Assembly: GCA_016182655.1 (NCBI GenBank)
Contig: JACPGB010000012.1
Coordinates: forward strand, 1-64,000
Length of the DNA stretch: 64,000 nt
Source: Deltaproteobacteria bacterium
GTDB lineage: Bacteria; Desulfobacterota; GWC2-55-46
Direction of reading: 5' to 3'
The notes under the pieces are model-generated. The model had not been told where the DNA came from, made no database searches, and saw nothing but the letters and a program-made list of their open reading frames with translations. Below, in pieces: positions 60,798 through 64,000 of this stretch; position 1 is the stretch's first letter, and each line of letters begins with the position of its first letter. The position numbers and the translations under genes were made by a program.

Positions 60798-60905
60798 AAT
60801 AAGCGAATTTCGTCACTGGCCGTGACGGGCTCCGCGATTTTGAAAATAAAGGCTCAAATAGCACTCTTAGGCTAATATCTTTTCTCAAGCGCTTGGAGGA
60901 TCGAG

Positions 60906-62156
60906 ATGTCAGTAAACAAGAAGGGCGGCAGTTATCTGACCTGTTCGTTTTGCAGCAAGGGGCAGGACGAGGTAAGGAAGCTCGTGGCTGGACCCATGGT
61001 CTACATATGCGACGAGTGCATCGAGCTCTGTAACGATATAATCGCCGAGGAGTACGAGAAAGAGGAGTTCAAGAAGCGCGAGCACACGATCCCCAAGCCG
61101 ACCGAGATAAAGAAGGTCCTTGACGAGTACGTGATCGGTCAGGAGCACGCGAAGAAGGTCTTGTCCGTCGCGGTCCATAACCACTACAAGAGGATAGAGT
61201 CAAAGGTCGCGCTCGGGAATGTCGACCTCCAGAAGAGCAACATCCTCATAGTCGGCCCGACTGGCTCGGGGAAGACGCTCCTCGCGCAGACGCTCGCGAA
61301 GATCCTTAACGTCCCCTTCACCATAGCCGACGCGACGACTTTGACGGAGGCCGGATACGTCGGAGAGGACGTAGAGAACATAATATTGAGCCTCCTTCAA
61401 AACGCCGAGTACGACATAGAGCGTTGCCAGAAGGGGATCGTCTACATAGACGAGATAGACAAGATATCGAGGAAGAGCGACTCTCCGTCGATCACGAGGG
61501 ACGTTTCGGGCGAGGGCGTACAGCAGGCTCTCCTTAAGATAATAGAAGGGACCGTCGCGAACGTCCCGCCCAAGGGCGGAAGGAAGCACCCCCAGCAGGA
61601 GTTCCTCCAGGTCGACACGACGAACATCCTCTTCATCTGCGGGGGCGCGTTCACCGGGCTCGACACCATCATCTCCCAGAGGGTGGGGAAAAGGTCCGTG
61701 GGATTCAGCACGGACGCGAAGAAGCCCGTGGAGCCGAACCTCTCGAAGGTCCTCCACGACGTGGAGCCGCAGGACTTCCTCAAATACGGGCTCATACCGG
61801 AGTTCATGGGCAGGCTCCCGGTGGTCGCGGTCCTCGACGAGCTCAACGAAAAGGACCTTGTAAAGATACTCATGGAGCCCAAGAACGCCATAATAAAACA
61901 GTACCAGAAGCTCTTCGAGTTCGAGAACGTGAAACTCAAATTCACGGAAGGCGCGCTCTCGGCCGTGGCCAGGGAATCGATGAGGCGGAAAGCCGGGGCC
62001 AGGGGCCTCCGGGCCATACTCGAGAACGTCATGCTGGACACCATGTACGAGCTCCCGTCGCAGTCCAATATAAAAGAGTGCATAGTAAACGAGGACGTAA
62101 TACTCGATAAGGCGAAGCCGATCATCGTATACGGAAACAGGGCCGAGACGGCCTGA
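60906..62156 (+). CDS. clpX: ATP-dependent Clp protease ATP-binding subunit
   Basis: 416 residues. N-terminal C4 zinc finger (CSFCSKGQ ... CDECIELC), AAA+ domain with Walker A GPTGSGKT, Walker B YIDEIDKI, and the ClpP-docking IGF-like loop region. Unfolds substrates for ClpP. GGAGGA precedes the ATG. Confidence 0.98.
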   Translation: MSVNKKGGSYLTCSFCSKGQDEVRKLVAGPMVYICDECIELCNDIIAEEYEKEEFKKREHTIPKPTEIKKVLDEYVIGQEHAKKVLSVAVHNHYKRIESKVALGNVDLQKSNILIVGPTGSGKTLLAQTLAKILNVPFTIADATTLTEAGYVGEDVENIILSLLQNAEYDIERCQKGIVYIDEIDKISRKSDSPSITRDVSGEGVQQALLKIIEGTVANVPPKGGRKHPQQEFLQVDTTNILFICGGAFTGLDTIISQRVGKRSVGFSTDAKKPVEPNLSKVLHDVEPQDFLKYGLIPEFMGRLPVVAVLDELNEKDLVKILMEPKNAIIKQYQKLFEFENVKLKFTEGALSAVARESMRRKAGARGLRAILENVMLDTMYELPSQSNIKECIVNEDVILDKAKPIIVYGNRAETA

Positions 62157-62253
62157 TTGCTTAAGGCCCTTGCCTGATAAAAGCCATGACGGACGCTCTC
62201 TATCATGCCGTCGGCCGGATGAGTTGATGATCTTTCTGAAGGGAGGAATTAAT

Positions 62254-64000
62254 TTGAAGAAGGATAAGATGATAATACCGTTGATCCCGCTCCGGGACAT
62301 AATCATATTCCCGTATATGGTGGTGCCGCTCTTTGTAGGAAGGGAGAAGTCCATAAAGGCCCTCGAGCACGCCATGAGCCACGATAAATCCATCCTGCTC
62401 GCGGCGCAGAAAAAGGCCAAGACCGAGGAGCCGGGCCCGGACGACATCTATGAGACCGGCACGCTCGGCACCATACTCCAGCTCCTGCGTCTCCCGGACG
62501 GGACAGTCAAGGTCCTCGTCGAGGGGAAAAAGCGCGCGCAGATAAAGGAGTTCGTGTCCGAGGACGAGTGCTTCATGGTCTCGGTCGAGGATGTCGAGGA
62601 GACGATAGACGAGACCGTGGAGACAGAGGCTCTCATACGCTCGGTCGTCAAATCCTTCGAGTCTTATGTGAAATTCAACAAGCGCATACCGCCCGAGATG
62701 ATAATGAGCGTCTCATCCATTGAGGACCCTTCCCGTCTCGGAGACACCATCGCCTCGCACCTGACCATCAAGCTCGAGGACAAGCAGGCGCTCCTTACCA
62801 TTTCGAGCCCGACGAAACGGCTCGAGCGCCTCTATTCCATCATGGAGAGCGAGATAGAGATACTCGAGGTCGAGCAGAAGATACGCCAGAGGGTCAAGCG
62901 CCAGATGGAGAAGACCCAGAAGGAGTATTATCTTAGCGAGCAGATGAAGGCGATCCAGAAGGAGCTCGGGGAAAAGGACGAGTTCAAGAGCGAGATACAG
63001 GAGTTCGAGGAGAAGATAAAGACCAAGAAGATGTCGAAGGAGGCTACGCGGAAGGCGAAGCAGGAGATAAAGAAGCTCCGGCTAATGTCTCCGATGTCGG
63101 CCGAGGCGACCGTCTCCCGAAATTACATAGACTGGATGGTGAGCCTGCCCTGGGACCACGAGACCGAGGAGAAGAAGGACATCTCGGAGGCCGAGCGCGT
63201 CCTCGAGGAAGACCACTACGGCCTTAAGAACGTGAAGGAGAGGATCGTCGAGTACCTCGCGGTGCGCGGCCTGGTCGAAGAGATGAAAGGCCCCATCCTC
63301 TGCCTCGTAGGCCCTCCGGGCGTGGGAAAGACCTCGCTCGCCAAGTCCATTGCGCGCTCCACCGGCAGGAACTTCGTCAGGCTCTCTCTCGGCGGCGTCA
63401 AGGACGAGGCCGAGATAAGGGGCCACAGGCGGACCTATATAGGCTCCATGCCCGGCAAGATCATACAGTCCTTGAAGAAGGCCGGCTCGAACAACCCCGT
63501 CTTCCTTTTGGACGAGGTCGATAAGATGAGCCACGACTTCAGGGGCGACCCGGCTTCAGCCCTCCTTGAGGTATTGGACCCGGAGCAGAACCACACGTTC
63601 AACGACCATTATCTCGACTGCGACTATGATCTCTCCAAAATAATGTTCATAACGACCGCGAACTCGGTTCAGGGCATCCCTTACCCGCTCCTCGACAGGA
63701 TGGAGCTCATAAGGATACCCGGATACACCGAGCTTGAGAAGCTCCACATAGTCGAGAGGTTCCTGCTCCCTAAACAGCTCAAGATGCACGGGCTTACAAA
63801 AGACAACCTTGACCTCGGCAAGGCGACTATCCTTACCGTAGTAAGGAGATACACGAAAGAGGCGGGTGTCAGGAACCTTGAGAGGCAGGTCGCTACCATC
63901 TGCAGGAAGGTCGCGAAAGAGATACTCAAGAAAGGCAAGGAGTCCAGGGTCGCGGTCTCGGCAAAGGCCTTGGCCAAGTACCTGGGCGTCCCGCAGTACC
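62254..64000 (+). CDS. lon: ATP-dependent Lon protease, truncated by the window end
   Basis: 582 codons visible from TTG 62254 (GGGAGG 7 bases upstream); an in-frame ATG at 62227 lies upstream of that ribosome binding site. N-terminal LON domain ([20 protein letters not shown]), long coiled region, AAA+ domain with Walker [10 protein letters not shown], the [13 protein letters not shown] loop and Walker [10 protein letters not shown]. The C-terminal peptidase domain with its Ser-Lys dyad lies beyond the window. The order tig-clpP-clpX-lon is widespread. Confidence 0.97.
   Translation, partial: MKKDKMIIPLIPLRDIIIFPYMVVPLFVGREKSIKALEHAMSHDKSILLAAQKKAKTEEPGPDDIYETGTLGTILQLLRLPDGTVKVLVEGKKRAQIKEFVSEDECFMVSVEDVEETIDETVETEALIRSVVKSFESYVKFNKRIPPEMIMSVSSIEDPSRLGDTIASHLTIKLEDKQALLTISSPTKRLERLYSIMESEIEILEVEQKIRQRVKRQMEKTQKEYYLSEQMKAIQKELGEKDEFKSEIQEFEEKIKTKKMSKEATRKAKQEIKKLRLMSPMSAEATVSRNYIDWMVSLPWDHETEEKKDISEAERVLEEDHYGLKNVKERIVEYLAVRGLVEEMKGPILCLVGPPGVGKTSLAKSIARSTGRNFVRLSLGGVKDEAEIRGHRRTYIGSMPGKIIQSLKKAGSNNPVFLLDEVDKMSHDFRGDPASALLEVLDPEQNHTFNDHYLDCDYDLSKIMFITTANSVQGIPYPLLDRMELIRIPGYTELEKLHIVERFLLPKQLKMHGLTKDNLDLGKATILTVVRRYTKEAGVRNLERQVATICRKVAKEILKKGKESRVAVSAKALAKYLGVPQY

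Overview
The window is about 64 kb of a mostly GC-rich (roughly 60% by eye) Gram-negative chromosome. The gene content points to a respiratory, motile, LPS-bearing bacterium: Kdo biosynthesis (kdsB, kdsA, kdsD), an outer-membrane porin, a lipoprotein peptidase, sigma-54 two-component systems, a c-type haem chemoreceptor, and a heme-copper oxidase-superfamily enzyme with CuA. The codon habit (many AGG and ATA codons) and gene mix resemble Desulfobacterota or neighbouring Deltaproteobacteria-like lineages. There is no rRNA gene here to settle this, so the placement is an inference.

Layout. 0.3-4 kb: a Cache-PAS histidine kinase and its NtrC-type regulator. 4-8 kb: prmC, a tandem pair of unknown paralogues, a YbaK-type deacylase and an archaemetzincin. 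8-13.4 kb (minus strand): TPR protein, CotH-like kinase with a beta-helix, VTC-type polyphosphate polymerase and DUF4956 protein. 13.6-23.2 kb: M48 lipoprotein peptidase, HhH protein, two GpgS-like glycosyltransferases around an MscS-like membrane protein, a thiamine-binding-type protein, YgiQ radical SAM protein and a PepN-like aminopeptidase. 23.6-27.5 kb: a second TPR/CotH pair. 27.5-31.3 kb: an accessory island whose left end, middle and right end carry copies of the 3' end of a tRNA-Glu gene. Its left part is an AT-rich three-gene operon ending in a metallo-beta-lactamase-fold protein and its right part is a higBA toxin-antitoxin pair. 31.4-35.5 kb: exported helical protein, exported M1 peptidase, small membrane protein and MarR regulator with two matching operators. 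35.5-40.3 kb: a hybrid kinase, a single-domain receiver and an NtrC-type regulator behind a good sigma-54 promoter. 40.5-48 kb: PhoX-like protein, PAP2 phosphatase, kdsB, pyrG, kdsA, kdsD. 48.5-55.8 kb: porin, then a CuA-containing heme-copper oxidase-family operon, Sco protein and a cytochrome b/ferredoxin/MvhD fusion. 55.9-64 kb: haem-binding chemoreceptor, tRNA-Leu, and tig-clpP-clpX-lon (lon runs off the end).

Three points stand out. First, the AT-rich operon at 27849-30228 (two proteins of unknown function plus a metallo-beta-lactamase-fold enzyme) lies in a tRNA-Glu attachment-site array next to a toxin-antitoxin module, which makes it a candidate undescribed defence or accessory system. 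Second, the B-type-like oxidase subunit I has glutamine where the catalytic tyrosine should be and carries a Glu-His-His CuB-site motif. Together with an FNR/HcpR-like palindrome centred 41.5 bases before the inferred transcription start, this suggests a CuA nitric oxide reductase (eNOR type) rather than an oxygen reductase. Third, a textbook sigma-54 promoter with an upstream palindrome precedes the multi-step phosphorelay at 35.7-40.3 kb.

A family of palindromic GC-rich intergenic repeats (4.1, 5.1, 8.6, 23.2 and 58.5 kb) is scattered between operons. No CRISPR array, integrase, transposase or origin was seen.
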